NCBI GenBank assembly: GCA_000416005.1
Contig: KE356562.1
Location: 1,213,736 to 1,237,845, forward strand
DNA from: Haloquadratum sp. J07HQX50
Lineage (GTDB): Archaea; Halobacteriota; Halobacteria; Halobacteriales; Haloferacaceae
Direction of reading: 5' to 3'
Length of the DNA: 24,110 nucleotides
Shown: positions 15,854-23,580 of the stretch, in pieces
Position numbering within the stretch: position 1 is the first letter of the stretch
Layout: the number at the start of each line of letters is the position of its first letter
The notes under the pieces: generated by a model
What the model was told of the DNA's origin: nothing
Seen by the model: the letters and a program-made list of their open reading frames with translations, nothing else
Databases searched by the model: none
Position numbers and translations under genes: made by a program

Positions 15854-16039
15854 ATGACCTGTGGGAATCAACACGTCAATATCTGTGTCACCACAGGAGG
15901 ACTCGTTGGTGAACTCATGAATGATCAGATAGCACTTTTAGAAAATGAGGCATCGTCGCTCATAACTGATAAGTATATCAGCGGCACATACGATACGGTT
16001 AAAAACGCAGTAATATATGTATCACAGGAATTTTTTTGA
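15854..16039 (+). CDS. Possible small ORF, doubtful
   Basis: A 61-codon frame, or 40 codons from the internal ATG at 15917. The last part (DKYISGTYDTVKNAVIYVSQEF) loosely resembles the C-terminal half of ribbon-helix-helix antitoxin or CopG-type sequences. There is no conserved ribbon strand, no promoter at the right distance and no toxin partner. It could equally be a remnant or chance frame. Confidence 0.15.
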   Translation: MTCGNQHVNICVTTGGLVGELMNDQIALLENEASSLITDKYISGTYDTVKNAVIYVSQEFF

Positions 16040-16226
16040 ATTCAACTGACAATCCCAATGGAAGCATGAAAACCGACACCATCTGTTTGCCCCCAGTGGA
16101 TCACTTCGGGGTCAACTGAAGTCGTTCAAAGATCTTCGACTCTCGCCATCACGTCAGTGACTTGCGCCTGGCCCCAGGATATTTTTCCTGCATTCTGTAG
16201 ATAATCACTTTGGAGCAACTTCCCGC

Positions 16227-16235
16227 TAAATTAAG
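16227..16235 (+). promoter_or_regulatory. TATA-like element of the KDPG aldolase gene
   Basis: TAAATTAAG is centred about 29 bases before the ATG at 16260, consistent with a leaderless transcript. Confidence 0.45.
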
Positions 16236-16259
16236 ACACTCAGACGTTTTGATTCGAGT

Positions 16260-16898
16260 ATGCGTCCAGACCAACTCGTGTCAGAGGTAGAGACGACAGG
16301 TGTGATTGGTATTCTTCGTGGAACACCTTCCGATCTCTTGATAGAAACGGTTGAAGCGATTGTAGATGGTGGAGTAAATGTAATCGAAGTGACTGCTGAC
16401 AATCCTGCCGTCGTCGAACAAGTTCGGATGCTTTCAGATCATTTTGATGATGAAGTAATATTTGGTGTGGGTACTGTTCTTGACGCACCGACCGCACGGA
16501 ACGTGTTGATGGCAGGAGCATCATTCATTGTCACCCCCACATTAAATGAGGCAGTGATTGAGATGGGTAATCGGTATGCTGCACCAGTTTTCCCTGGTGC
16601 ATACACTCCTACAGAAGTAATTAGATCTTTTGAAGCGGGTGCTGCAGCCGTCAAATTATTTCCGGCGAAGAGCGGTGGACCCGATCACCTCAGTGCAATT
16701 AATGGGCCACTCTCTCAGGTACCACTCATACCAACGGGCGGTGTGTCAACGCAAAATGCAACTGCTTACTTTGAGGCTGGTGCCTTCGCAGTCGGTGTCG
16801 GAAGTGCACTAGCTGACTTGGACGCAGCACGCGCGGGTGAATTTGACTCAATTACCGAAACAGCTGCAACGCTGACAGATATCGCATCTCAGTTCTAA
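16260..16898 (+). CDS. KDPG aldolase (Eda type)
   Basis: Class I aldolase cleaving 2-keto-3-deoxy-6-phosphogluconate to pyruvate and glyceraldehyde 3-phosphate, or a close relative acting on KDPGal or 4-hydroxy-2-oxoglutarate. Active-site residues match E. coli Eda in position: Arg20 in GILRG, Glu43 in VIEVT and the Schiff-base Lys132 in VKLFPAK. FGVGTVLDA (68-76), TPTLNEAV (92-99), FPGAYTPTE and the phosphate-binding PTGGV (158-162) are intact. Length of 212 aa is normal. It stands alone on the plus strand, convergent with the sugar kinase gene 132 bases away. If that kinase makes KDPG, the two form the lower semi-phosphorylative Entner-Doudoroff branch. The island would then hold both KDG- and KDPG-cleaving enzymes. 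Confidence 0.92.
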   Translation: MRPDQLVSEVETTGVIGILRGTPSDLLIETVEAIVDGGVNVIEVTADNPAVVEQVRMLSDHFDDEVIFGVGTVLDAPTARNVLMAGASFIVTPTLNEAVIEMGNRYAAPVFPGAYTPTEVIRSFEAGAAAVKLFPAKSGGPDHLSAINGPLSQVPLIPTGGVSTQNATAYFEAGAFAVGVGSALADLDAARAGEFDSITETAATLTDIASQF

Positions 16899-17030
16899 CC
16901 GCTGGAGGCTCGATCCTGCGTTTGAGGACCGATTCCACACTTCACGGATCAGGTCCGAAGCGAAACGCCAAGTCATCAGGTGTATTATGATTCTGATCGT
17001 ACGACTCGGATACATTGAACCGATTGGTAA

Positions 17031-18007
17031 TCACTCTCCTGTGACCCACGGGAGTGGTCCATGAATATCCTCAACTGTTTCAGCACCGCTTAAAGCTGTC
17101 ACTGCACCTGGCTGTGTCGTTGTCGCTGCGCCTGCCGCATTTGCAATTGAGAGCAATGTATATGCGTCGGTCTCCCCGTTTGACATGCCTGCAATGAATC
17201 CCGCTGAAAGACATCACCAGCACCGGTCGTATCTTGGACAGCAACATCGTACCCTGAGTGTGTCGTTACTCCAGAAACCGGACTGTTCTCTGTACCGTAG
17301 CATATTGCCCCTCGCTGACCGAGCGTTAAAAGAACGGTATGAGGACCGTACTCACTAACGCGTCGACACAGACGTCTGTGGTCAGAGGTATCAAAGCCAG
17401 CAGCACTGAAATCCTCAGGCGTTGCTTTGACTACATCCACATGAGTGAGCGCGCCACGGATGACAGCTGCGAACGTATCAGCACTCTCCCACATCTCTGG
17501 TCGCCAGTTTGGGTCGAGTGAAACAGTCGTCTTCTTTGTTGCTCGGCGTTGGAGTTCCAACGTCGAACTACGGCTCGGTTCGACACTAAGTGTGACTCCT
17601 GTCGTATGCACCCATGTCGTCATGTCAAGATCAGTATCGCTTACAACACCTCGTTGAAGACGGGTGTTTGGACCAGCACCACGATAAAATCCAAATGATC
17701 GATCGCCCGTCTCATCATGAGTAACAACTGCAAGTGTGGTCTGTGCCGTCGAATCAGCGATGAGATATTTATCTGGGATTGCTGAGTCAATGAGCTCGCG
17801 TTTGAGTGCACTTCCAAAGTCATCTGTTGCCAGACGAGTCCACAAGAGCGGTGGTTGTCCTAATCGAGCAAGTCCAACTGCAACATTTGCTGCAGAGCCT
17901 CCGAAGCTCGGCTCATATTTCAGCTCTGTTGAGGGTGGACCCGCTGCTGTTGGGACGAGATCAATGAGTGTATCTCCTGCGACCAGCACGGATGGGGTGG
18001 ATGTCAT
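17031..18007 (-). pseudogene. PfkB-family sugar kinase, frameshifted near the active site
   Basis: Ribokinase/PfkB-fold kinase. The N-terminal signature FGGSAANVAVGLARLG, the substrate segment SLDPNWRPEMW and the C-terminal active-site motif DTTGAGD are intact. Directly after DTTGAGDVF the frame breaks. As given it reads QRDSLQA and ends at 17099. One base inserted in the T run (plus-strand AAA at 17207-17209) restores the expected AGFIAGMSNGETDAY, LSIANAAGA and TTTQPGAVTAL to a stop at 17031, giving about 326 aa, the normal family length. I chose the ATG at 18007 over a TTG at 18022. It lies 47 bases after the transaldolase-like gene on the same strand. Fructokinase or 2-keto-3-deoxygluconate kinase are the likely functions. 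The frameshift sits in a homopolymer, so a sequencing error is quite possible. Confidence 0.85.
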
Positions 18008-18054
18008 GCGTTCGTAGAGCAATCATGTCGCCTGATGCATATACTCTCGCGTAA

Positions 18055-18711
18055 CTACTGGTCAGCATTGTCGTGAAAATCTTCCCATATCTGGTGGAAT
18101 TCAGCAACACTCGCCGTAGTCTGTGGGTGATGAAAATAGGATTCATACACTGACGGCGAGAGCGTTATTGCATCTACGCCAGCCGCAGATAGTTCAGTCG
18201 CGTCTGTGGCATTACGAAGGCTAGCTGCAAGAACTTCTGTGTCGAACTCATGAGCATCATAAATGTCAAGAATCTGCTTGACAATTTGAACCGCATCTTG
18301 CCCATTATCATTCATCCGGCCGACATATGGCGCGATAAAGCTTGCATCTAATTTGCCAGCAAGGATAGCTTGCGAAGCAGTAAAACATACTGTAATCCCT
18401 GCTGATATCGGTTTTTCTCGTAACTCAGCGAGCGTGGTGAACCCTGCTTCAGTCGCTGGTAGTTTAATGATTGCTGATGAATGTATTTCGTGATAGCGAT
18501 TTGCCTGTTCTATCATTGCACTGGCCGTACGTGCCGTTACTTGAGCGAATATTGGCCCATCAATGACACCTGAGAACTCAGAAAGAACAGTTTCATATGA
18601 TTTGTTGCACCCAGCGACAAGAGCAGGATTCGTGGTTACGCCATCAATCGCTGATGTGAGCGAGCACTCGTGCCATGCAGTGATATCTGCTGTGTCGAGA
18701 TACAGTTTCAT
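18055..18711 (-). CDS. Transaldolase / fructose-6-phosphate aldolase-like protein
   Basis: Class I aldolase of the small transaldolase/FSA family. The N terminus KLYLDTADI with Asp6, the GVTTNPALV motif at 24-32 and the Schiff-base Lys83 in IIKLPAT are present, followed by GITVCFTASQAILA and the C-terminal FIAPYVGRMND. Length of 218 aa equals FSA and the short transaldolases. I use the ATG at 18711 (MKLYLDTADI), because a frame start five codons earlier adds residues not typical of the family. It is first in a minus-strand pair with the PfkB kinase and divergent from the ABC importer across 142 bases, so it may be co-regulated with sugar import. It could move a dihydroxyacetone unit or cleave a keto-sugar phosphate; haloarchaeal members are little characterised. 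Confidence 0.88.
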   Translation of the reverse strand: MKLYLDTADITAWHECSLTSAIDGVTTNPALVAGCNKSYETVLSEFSGVIDGPIFAQVTARTASAMIEQANRYHEIHSSAIIKLPATEAGFTTLAELREKPISAGITVCFTASQAILAGKLDASFIAPYVGRMNDNGQDAVQIVKQILDIYDAHEFDTEVLAASLRNATDATELSAAGVDAITLSPSVYESYFHHPQTTASVAEFHQIWEDFHDNADQ

Positions 18712-18802
18712 ATCCACACAATTCAATTCGATTCAATGAGTATACCTCAACATTCCGAAGGTAGCTTGAGCTGAGCGGGGCTATGTTACGCATAAAAACC
18801 TT

Positions 18803-18829
18803 GATTAATAACGATTAAAAACGTTTATC
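18803..18829. promoter_or_regulatory. Tandem operator-like repeat and promoter of the ABC importer
   Basis: GATTAATAACG (18803-18813) is followed in register by GATTAAAAACG (18813-18823), a 10-base period equal to one helix turn. The second copy runs into GTTTATC (18823-18829), forming an imperfect palindrome centred on AAACGTTT. The GTTTATC part is about 27 bases before the ATG of the binding-protein gene and probably serves as the TATA box. A repressor bound here would block it. On the other side, GTATAC at 18740-18745 may serve the transaldolase-like gene. Confidence 0.45.
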
Positions 18830-18853
18830 ACTGGAACCCCCCTGCTTACCGAC

Positions 18854-20038
18854 ATGTCACAGAACAGCAGACGGTCATTTTTAAAGACGACTGGCGCGGT
18901 AGTCGGCGGAATTGCCCTTGCAGGATGTAGTGGAAGTGGTTCTGGAGGGTCAGAGACTGAATCAGCAGCTGGAACGACGGTTGGCGAGAGTAGTGGCTCT
19001 GGTGCCTCACTCGACCGAGTTGGAATGTCTGCGTATGTTCGTGGAGGGTCTTGGATTACTGCATATATTGAGGCAGCCAAGTTCTATGCAGAGGATATTG
19101 GTATTGAATTAGACGTTCGACCAAATCAACAAAGCGCTCAAAAGCAAGTTCAAGACATCCGTGAGTTCGCAAATGGGGATTATGATGGGATTCTCGTTGG
19201 AGTCTGGTCAACAGGTGCTGCAGAAGGAGCGATCAATCAGGCAATCGAAGGTGGGACACCAGTGTTTGCGACAAATGCAGATACCTCAAGTAGTGAAATT
19301 CCGATGTATGTCGGTTTCAGTAATTATGATGGAGGAGCCAGTTCTGCTGAGGAGATGATAACTGCAGTTGAAGAGCAATATCCTGAGAAAAGTACATACG
19401 AGGTTTTGAATATCCGAGGTCCACAGGGTAACCAGTCAGCGAATCAGCGCTCACAAGGATTCGTTGATGTGATCCAAGAAAGTGATTCCGTCGAGATTCT
19501 CGAAACGCTCAATGGGGAGTTCGCCAGAGACAACGCACAGTCAACCGTTCAGGAGTGGATTAACGCGAACCAGCGCCCAGATGGGATTTACTCTGCCAAT
19601 CTCTCGATGGGGCTTGGTGTTGTCCAAGCACTTCGAAATCTCGATATCCTTGTCCCGCGAGGCGAGGAAAATCATATCGTCTTAACACAGATGGACGGGA
19701 GTCCCGAGGTAAACCCACTGGTTGGTGACGGCATGATTGATGCAGCAGTTGATCAGCCGAATTACTTCTATAATCCGATTGCTCTGGAATATATGCGGCA
19801 GTATGTTGAGAATGGGAAAGACCCCAGTGTGATCCCAGAGGTTGGAACAGAAATCACCTCTGGTCAACTCGATATTCCTGCCGGGCAACACAAAGGCGTC
19901 GAAATGTGGTCGAAGGCAATCTGGGAGCCGGGTGTGGTGCGTGAGCAGAACAGTCACCCGTGGTTCCGAACAAACAGTATCGTCATTACTCAAGAGAACT
20001 TTGACCAGCCGTTCCTCTGGGGCAACGTCTGGGGCTGA
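18854..20038 (+). CDS. Sugar ABC transporter substrate-binding lipoprotein
   Basis: Extracytoplasmic sugar-binding protein of the periplasmic-binding-protein type I (ribose/rhamnose-like) class. The N terminus has a twin-arginine signal RRSFLK (6-11), a hydrophobic stretch and a lipobox LAGC with Cys25. A Ser/Gly-rich linker follows, as is usual for haloarchaeal lipid-anchored Tat substrates. The mature part has the typical ligand-hinge layout, including YDGILVGVWSTGAAEGAINQAIEGGTPVFATN written in parts (YDGILVG, IEGGTPVFATN) and AVDQPNYFYNPIALEYM. Length is 394 aa. It is followed 23 bases later by the permease gene and then the ATPase gene, a complete importer operon. Ligand not predictable from sequence; the nearby mutarotase-like and dehydrogenase genes suggest a pyranose sugar. 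Confidence 0.92.
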   Translation: MSQNSRRSFLKTTGAVVGGIALAGCSGSGSGGSETESAAGTTVGESSGSGASLDRVGMSAYVRGGSWITAYIEAAKFYAEDIGIELDVRPNQQSAQKQVQDIREFANGDYDGILVGVWSTGAAEGAINQAIEGGTPVFATNADTSSSEIPMYVGFSNYDGGASSAEEMITAVEEQYPEKSTYEVLNIRGPQGNQSANQRSQGFVDVIQESDSVEILETLNGEFARDNAQSTVQEWINANQRPDGIYSANLSMGLGVVQALRNLDILVPRGEENHIVLTQMDGSPEVNPLVGDGMIDAAVDQPNYFYNPIALEYMRQYVENGKDPSVIPEVGTEITSGQLDIPAGQHKGVEMWSKAIWEPGVVREQNSHPWFRTNSIVITQENFDQPFLWGNVWG

Positions 20039-20061
20039 CAACGCTTTCTTTACTCATCAAC

Positions 20062-21078
20062 ATGTCTACTACAGAGTCATTGCTTGGGATAGCCTCGGCA
20101 GACCGTGATGATATTATTCTGACAGTCTTAGATAATATGATCTGGCCGATTTTAGCCGTTGTCATCCTCGGCATTTTCTTGACTGTCCCGCAGACGTTTC
20201 GGAATGCGCAAGCGATTCGACTTATCCTCTGGGGAGCCGTACCGATCGGACTGTTAGTGTTAGCTGAAAGCCTCTGCCTACTCTCTGGGCATTTTGATCT
20301 CTCTATCGGATCAATCGCTGGGTTTTCAGCGATGTTTACTGGCATGGTGCTCGGGACATGTCCCTCGTGTTGGGGATTGACGACAAATCCATGGATAGGC
20401 TTCGGGCTCATCTTTCTCATCGGAGGGTCAGTCGGATTTATTAATGGCGTGATGATCGGAAAAGTTGGACTGAACCCTTTCTTACAGACACTGGCTTTTC
20501 TTATCATCTTCCAGGGTGCTAAAACTGCGATGCAGACACAACCGGTGACAGGACTCCCGAGCACTTATACACAGGTTGGTGCCTCACCCGTCTTCGCGAT
20601 CGCTGTCTTTCTGAGTATGTTTCTTCTTCTGGGGTTCATCCTCAAGTACACTACATTTGGACAGGCAGTGTATGCACTTGGCAGTTCCAAGAAGTCTGCT
20701 CGTGAAGTTGGGATTGATACAGAGCGGCTGATTATTGCGGTATATACCATTAGCGGCTTACTGTCAGCACTTGCTGGATTGATGCTAACTGGATTCGTTG
20801 GAGTTGTCCCGCCACTGATTGGTGAAGGATTGGTGTTTCAGGCCTTCGCTGGAGCAGTGATTGGAGGGATCAGTCTCTTTGGTGGTCGCGGGATGATAAC
20901 CGGTGCTCTTGGTGGTGTGATTCTCATTCAGGTCGTCCAATCAGCACTAAATAATAGCCCAGCAGTTGGAGCGACACAAATTCAAATGGTCAATGGAATT
21001 GTATTATTGGTCGCGATACTGTTGTACAGTACTCAAGAAAAGATTCGTGCCCGTATCTTAGCGAGTGGAAGCGTATGA
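20062..21078 (+). CDS. Sugar ABC transporter permease (RbsC-like)
   Basis: Integral membrane permease of the CUT2/ribose type. About eight to ten hydrophobic segments span residues 20-325. Conserved family stretches are GHFDLSIGSIAGFSAM (about 76-91), GKVGLNPFLQTLA (about 138-150), the EAA-like cytoplasmic loop ALGSSKKSAREVGI (about 205-218), and FAGAVIGGISLFGGRGM (about 261-277). Length of 338 aa is normal. Its stop overlaps the ATPase gene start by 4 bases (ATGA), indicating translational coupling. The acidic N-terminal 20 residues lie in the cytoplasm. It probably forms a homodimeric channel with two copies of the ATPase. Confidence 0.92.
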   Translation: MSTTESLLGIASADRDDIILTVLDNMIWPILAVVILGIFLTVPQTFRNAQAIRLILWGAVPIGLLVLAESLCLLSGHFDLSIGSIAGFSAMFTGMVLGTCPSCWGLTTNPWIGFGLIFLIGGSVGFINGVMIGKVGLNPFLQTLAFLIIFQGAKTAMQTQPVTGLPSTYTQVGASPVFAIAVFLSMFLLLGFILKYTTFGQAVYALGSSKKSAREVGIDTERLIIAVYTISGLLSALAGLMLTGFVGVVPPLIGEGLVFQAFAGAVIGGISLFGGRGMITGALGGVILIQVVQSALNNSPAVGATQIQMVNGIVLLVAILLYSTQEKIRARILASGSV

Positions 21079-21878
21079 GTCTCGAAGAAGAGTCACCGAC
21101 AACATCGACGACGAAGACCGAACAGGCAACTGGGACGCCAGAACTCCGAGTTGAAGGGATATCAAAGCAGTTCGGACGGATCCTCGCTGTTGATGAAGTC
21201 TCACTCGAAGTCAGATCAGGAAATATTTTTGCGCTCGTTGGTGATAACGGCGCAGGCAAATCGACATTGATGAATATTTTGAGTGGTGTCCACCAACCCA
21301 CCAAAGGTAAGCTGTATAAAGGCGGTGAGGAAGTATCATTCACGAATCCATCTGAGGCTCGAGCAAAGGGTATCGAGACAGTCTATCAAGACCTCGCACT
21401 GATGGACGACCTCGACATAGGAACGAATATTTTCATGGGACAGTTCCCCAAACGAGGCATTGGACCAATCAAATTTATTGACTGGGAAACCACATATGAG
21501 CGCGCTGAGCATATTATCGCTGATCGTTTAGGCCGGAATATCGACATTAAAACCGAGGTTGAGTTCCTCTCTGGCGGGCAGCGACAACTGGTTGCCATTG
21601 GACGCGCGCTGGCATTCGACCCAGATGTGATTATTCTTGATGAGCCGACGAGTGCACTGTCAGTTGATGCGACTCGTCTTGTGCAGGATACACTGAATAC
21701 GCTCGCCGAATCGGGGATTACGATAATTATCGTCAGTCACAATATCGAGTCTGTACTTACCCACGCAGACAGAATTGGTGTGCTTTTTCAGGGCTCACTC
21801 GTTGATACTTATATCCCATCAGAAACAGGGCTTGAAGAGCTGAACGAGGTAATGACGACTGGATTTTCCTCGTCTTAG
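21075..21878 (+). CDS. Sugar ABC transporter ATP-binding protein
   Basis: Energises the importer. Walker A GDNGAGKST at 56-64, Q-loop Gln105 in VYQDLAL, signature LSGGQRQ at 165-171, Walker B VIILDEPTS at 185-193 and switch His222 in VSHNIE are all intact. The protein has one ATPase domain (267 aa), whereas many ribose/xylose-type (CUT2) importers use a fused tandem ATPase of about 500 aa. A homodimer is therefore expected. The gene overlaps the permease gene by 4 bases. The first 20 residues are Ser/Thr/Glu-rich and probably disordered. Function is clear; the transported sugar is not. Confidence 0.93.
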   Translation: MSLEEESPTTSTTKTEQATGTPELRVEGISKQFGRILAVDEVSLEVRSGNIFALVGDNGAGKSTLMNILSGVHQPTKGKLYKGGEEVSFTNPSEARAKGIETVYQDLALMDDLDIGTNIFMGQFPKRGIGPIKFIDWETTYERAEHIIADRLGRNIDIKTEVEFLSGGQRQLVAIGRALAFDPDVIILDEPTSALSVDATRLVQDTLNTLAESGITIIIVSHNIESVLTHADRIGVLFQGSLVDTYIPSETGLEELNEVMTTGFSSS

Positions 21879-21988
21879 AGAATCGATATCAATGGAAGAG
21901 CCACCAACGACGATTGCGGGGTTCAAAAACTTGTAGTGTGTGATCAGGTGATCGCAGCCGTTTTTACTCACTCTCAGTTGCGTGTCAT

Positions 21989-22453
21989 ATGGACATATCT
22001 GTAAATACAATTATCTTGGCCGTTGGCCCAGATGATCAGGACCGAGTTGAACGTTTAGCGAGTGTCGCCCTTCAGTTGGCACATCCAAACGATGCAAGAG
22101 TCATTCTAACTCATGTATTTGGCTCTGAAGAGTTTGAGAGATTGACTGATGAGTTGAATTTCTCGAACGCGACTGCAGAGGATATCGACAATCTTCTTGC
22201 CCGACATGACACACTCAATCGACTGGAGACGATGCTTGCTGGCGAGGGAGTGAGTTGTTCTCGAAAGGGAATTGTCGAGAATATCAGTGAGGGAATCATT
22301 TCTGTGGCTGAAGAGATGGATGCTGATCGGGTGATTATTTCAGGCAGAGCCCACTCACCTGTCGGAAAGGCAGTCTTTGGGAGCACTGCACAGAGTGTTC
22401 TGATTGGGGCGTCCTGTCCGGTAACATATGTCCGCTCGACGGCAAGCGATTAA
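21989..22453 (+). CDS. Universal stress protein (UspA family)
   Basis: Small cytoplasmic nucleotide-binding protein of the UspA fold, often linked to stress or transporter regulation in haloarchaea. The ATP-binding signature, a Gly followed by Gly-Ser in the pattern G-x2-G-x9-G-S, is approximated by SGRAHSPVGKAVFGSTAQ (118-135). An N-terminal strand, TIILAVGPDDQDRVERLASV, carries the usual Asp-containing nucleotide loop. Length of 154 aa is typical. It lies 110 bases after the ATPase gene on the same strand, with TTTTTAC 22-28 bases before its ATG as a possible TATA box. It overlaps the convergent aldo/keto reductase gene by 4 bases at the 3' ends. Its role in the sugar locus is unknown. Confidence 0.88.
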   Translation: MDISVNTIILAVGPDDQDRVERLASVALQLAHPNDARVILTHVFGSEEFERLTDELNFSNATAEDIDNLLARHDTLNRLETMLAGEGVSCSRKGIVENISEGIISVAEEMDADRVIISGRAHSPVGKAVFGSTAQSVLIGASCPVTYVRSTASD

Positions 22454-23475
22454 TGCCCCCATATAGAGCCATCTTCAGCGTATCTTGCATTCGTAATGCG
22501 ATCTCGCTGTGCAGTTGAAAGTTGGACATCCGTTGCCCCAATGTTCTCTGCCAGTTGGTCTGTCGTCCGAGCACCAATGATTGGAATGCAAGTGAACTCA
22601 TCCCACTCCATAAGCCACCGCAGTGAAATCTGTGCAGGTGTTGCTTCCTCCTCGGCAGCAATCGTGCGGATCTCATCAAGTACTTTCCACCCTCGCTCAG
22701 AGAGATACCAGTCGTCAAAGAAATCATCAAAGCTTCCCCGAGTTCCATCAGGAGCTCTGACTGCCTCAGGATCATCAGGGTCAGCACGCTCATACTTGCC
22801 AGTTAAGAATCCACCTGCCAGCGGGGAATACGGACAAACAGCAATATCTTGATCTGCACAAACATCAAGAAACTCCTTCACGTCTTCATAATAACCTGCA
22901 TGATGGAGTGGCTGAGTCACATCGAAACGGTGGAGTTGGTTTGTCTCGGCCGTCCAGAGAGCTTTAGTGAGTTGCCACGCTGCCATAGTTGAGGCTCCCA
23001 GATAATGGACTTTCCCATCGTCAACGAGACCGGAGAGTGTTCGCATGGTCTCGATAATGGGGGTGTCCTCATCCCAGCGATGTATATAATATAAATCGAG
23101 ATAATCAGTGTTTAGCCGCTCAAGCGTGCCCTCAATCTGTGCTCGAATGTGCTTGCGACCGAGTCCAGAGTCGTTCGGACCGGGTGGGCCGTTCCCATCA
23201 AATGGGAAATACACTTTCGATGCAATGACGAAATCATCGCGGTCATACTCACTCAACCATTCACCGATATACTCCTCACAGAGTCCATTTGGCGTCCCAT
23301 ATACGTTTGCCGAGTCAATAAAATTAATTCCATGCTCCCATGCAGCATCAAGCAAAGAGAACGCTTCCTCACGATTCGTTTCAATTACCCCATTCGTCTC
23401 TTTCCCGAATCGCCACGTACCGAGACAGAGTTCAGACACGCGGGTGCCTGTCCGCCCAAGTTGTCGATAGTTCAT
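22450..23475 (-). CDS. Aldo/keto reductase, YghZ/Tas-like
   Basis: NADP-dependent oxidoreductase of the larger AKR group (aryl-alcohol dehydrogenase / YghZ / potassium-channel-beta-like). Tetrad residues: Asp54 and Tyr59 in NFIDSANVYG, Lys87 in VIASKVYF and His132 in YYIHRWDE. VCPYSPLAGGFLTGKYE and the C-terminal cofactor segment CIPIIGARTTDQLAENI are typical. Length of 341 aa is normal. A TATA element lies about 27 bases before the ATG, and the gene is divergent from the mutarotase-like gene. It could oxidise or reduce a sugar at C1. The first AKR of the window (6060-6899) belongs to a different subfamily, so this is not a recent duplicate. Confidence 0.92.
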   Translation of the reverse strand: MNYRQLGRTGTRVSELCLGTWRFGKETNGVIETNREEAFSLLDAAWEHGINFIDSANVYGTPNGLCEEYIGEWLSEYDRDDFVIASKVYFPFDGNGPPGPNDSGLGRKHIRAQIEGTLERLNTDYLDLYYIHRWDEDTPIIETMRTLSGLVDDGKVHYLGASTMAAWQLTKALWTAETNQLHRFDVTQPLHHAGYYEDVKEFLDVCADQDIAVCPYSPLAGGFLTGKYERADPDDPEAVRAPDGTRGSFDDFFDDWYLSERGWKVLDEIRTIAAEEEATPAQISLRWLMEWDEFTCIPIIGARTTDQLAENIGATDVQLSTAQRDRITNARYAEDGSIWGH

Positions 23476-23496
23476 ACAGCATAAAAAACGGTCAGT

Positions 23497-23509
23497 AATA
23501 AAATAAAAT
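23497..23509 (-). promoter_or_regulatory. TATA box of the aldo/keto reductase gene
   Basis: Minus-strand TATTTTATTTTATTA is centred about 27-28 bases before the ATG at 23475, with a C/G-rich BRE-like stretch on its upstream side. On the other strand TATATC at 23550-23555 is about 28 bases before the mutarotase-like gene. Confidence 0.55.
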
Positions 23510-23580
23510 ACCGGGTTCTGGCGAGCACGAAGATACTCTCGCCGCTGGGTATATCATTATGCAGCAGCACACATTGGTAA

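Larger units (their letters stand above)
15600..16259. other. 660-base gene-poor region
   Basis: No convincing gene, RNA gene or complete mobile element is visible between the DUF7260-like and KDPG-aldolase genes. Short frames occur at 15658-15912 and 15854-16039, with codon use that gives no clear haloarchaeal protein. An imperfect direct repeat of 18 bases (16 identical) occurs at 15685-15702 and 16110-16127, of the form GGTCAAnTGAAGTnGTTC. This may be a degraded insertion or gene remnant. The right end carries the promoter of the aldolase gene. Confidence 0.45.

Noticed and set aside
15658..15912. 84-codon frame in the gene-poor region
   Set aside because: No recognisable family, no promoter at suitable distance, and amino-acid make-up not acidic like its neighbours.
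19986..20564. 192-codon minus-strand frame across the permease gene
   Set aside because: Overlaps the binding-protein end and permease, both strongly supported by motifs; shadow frame.
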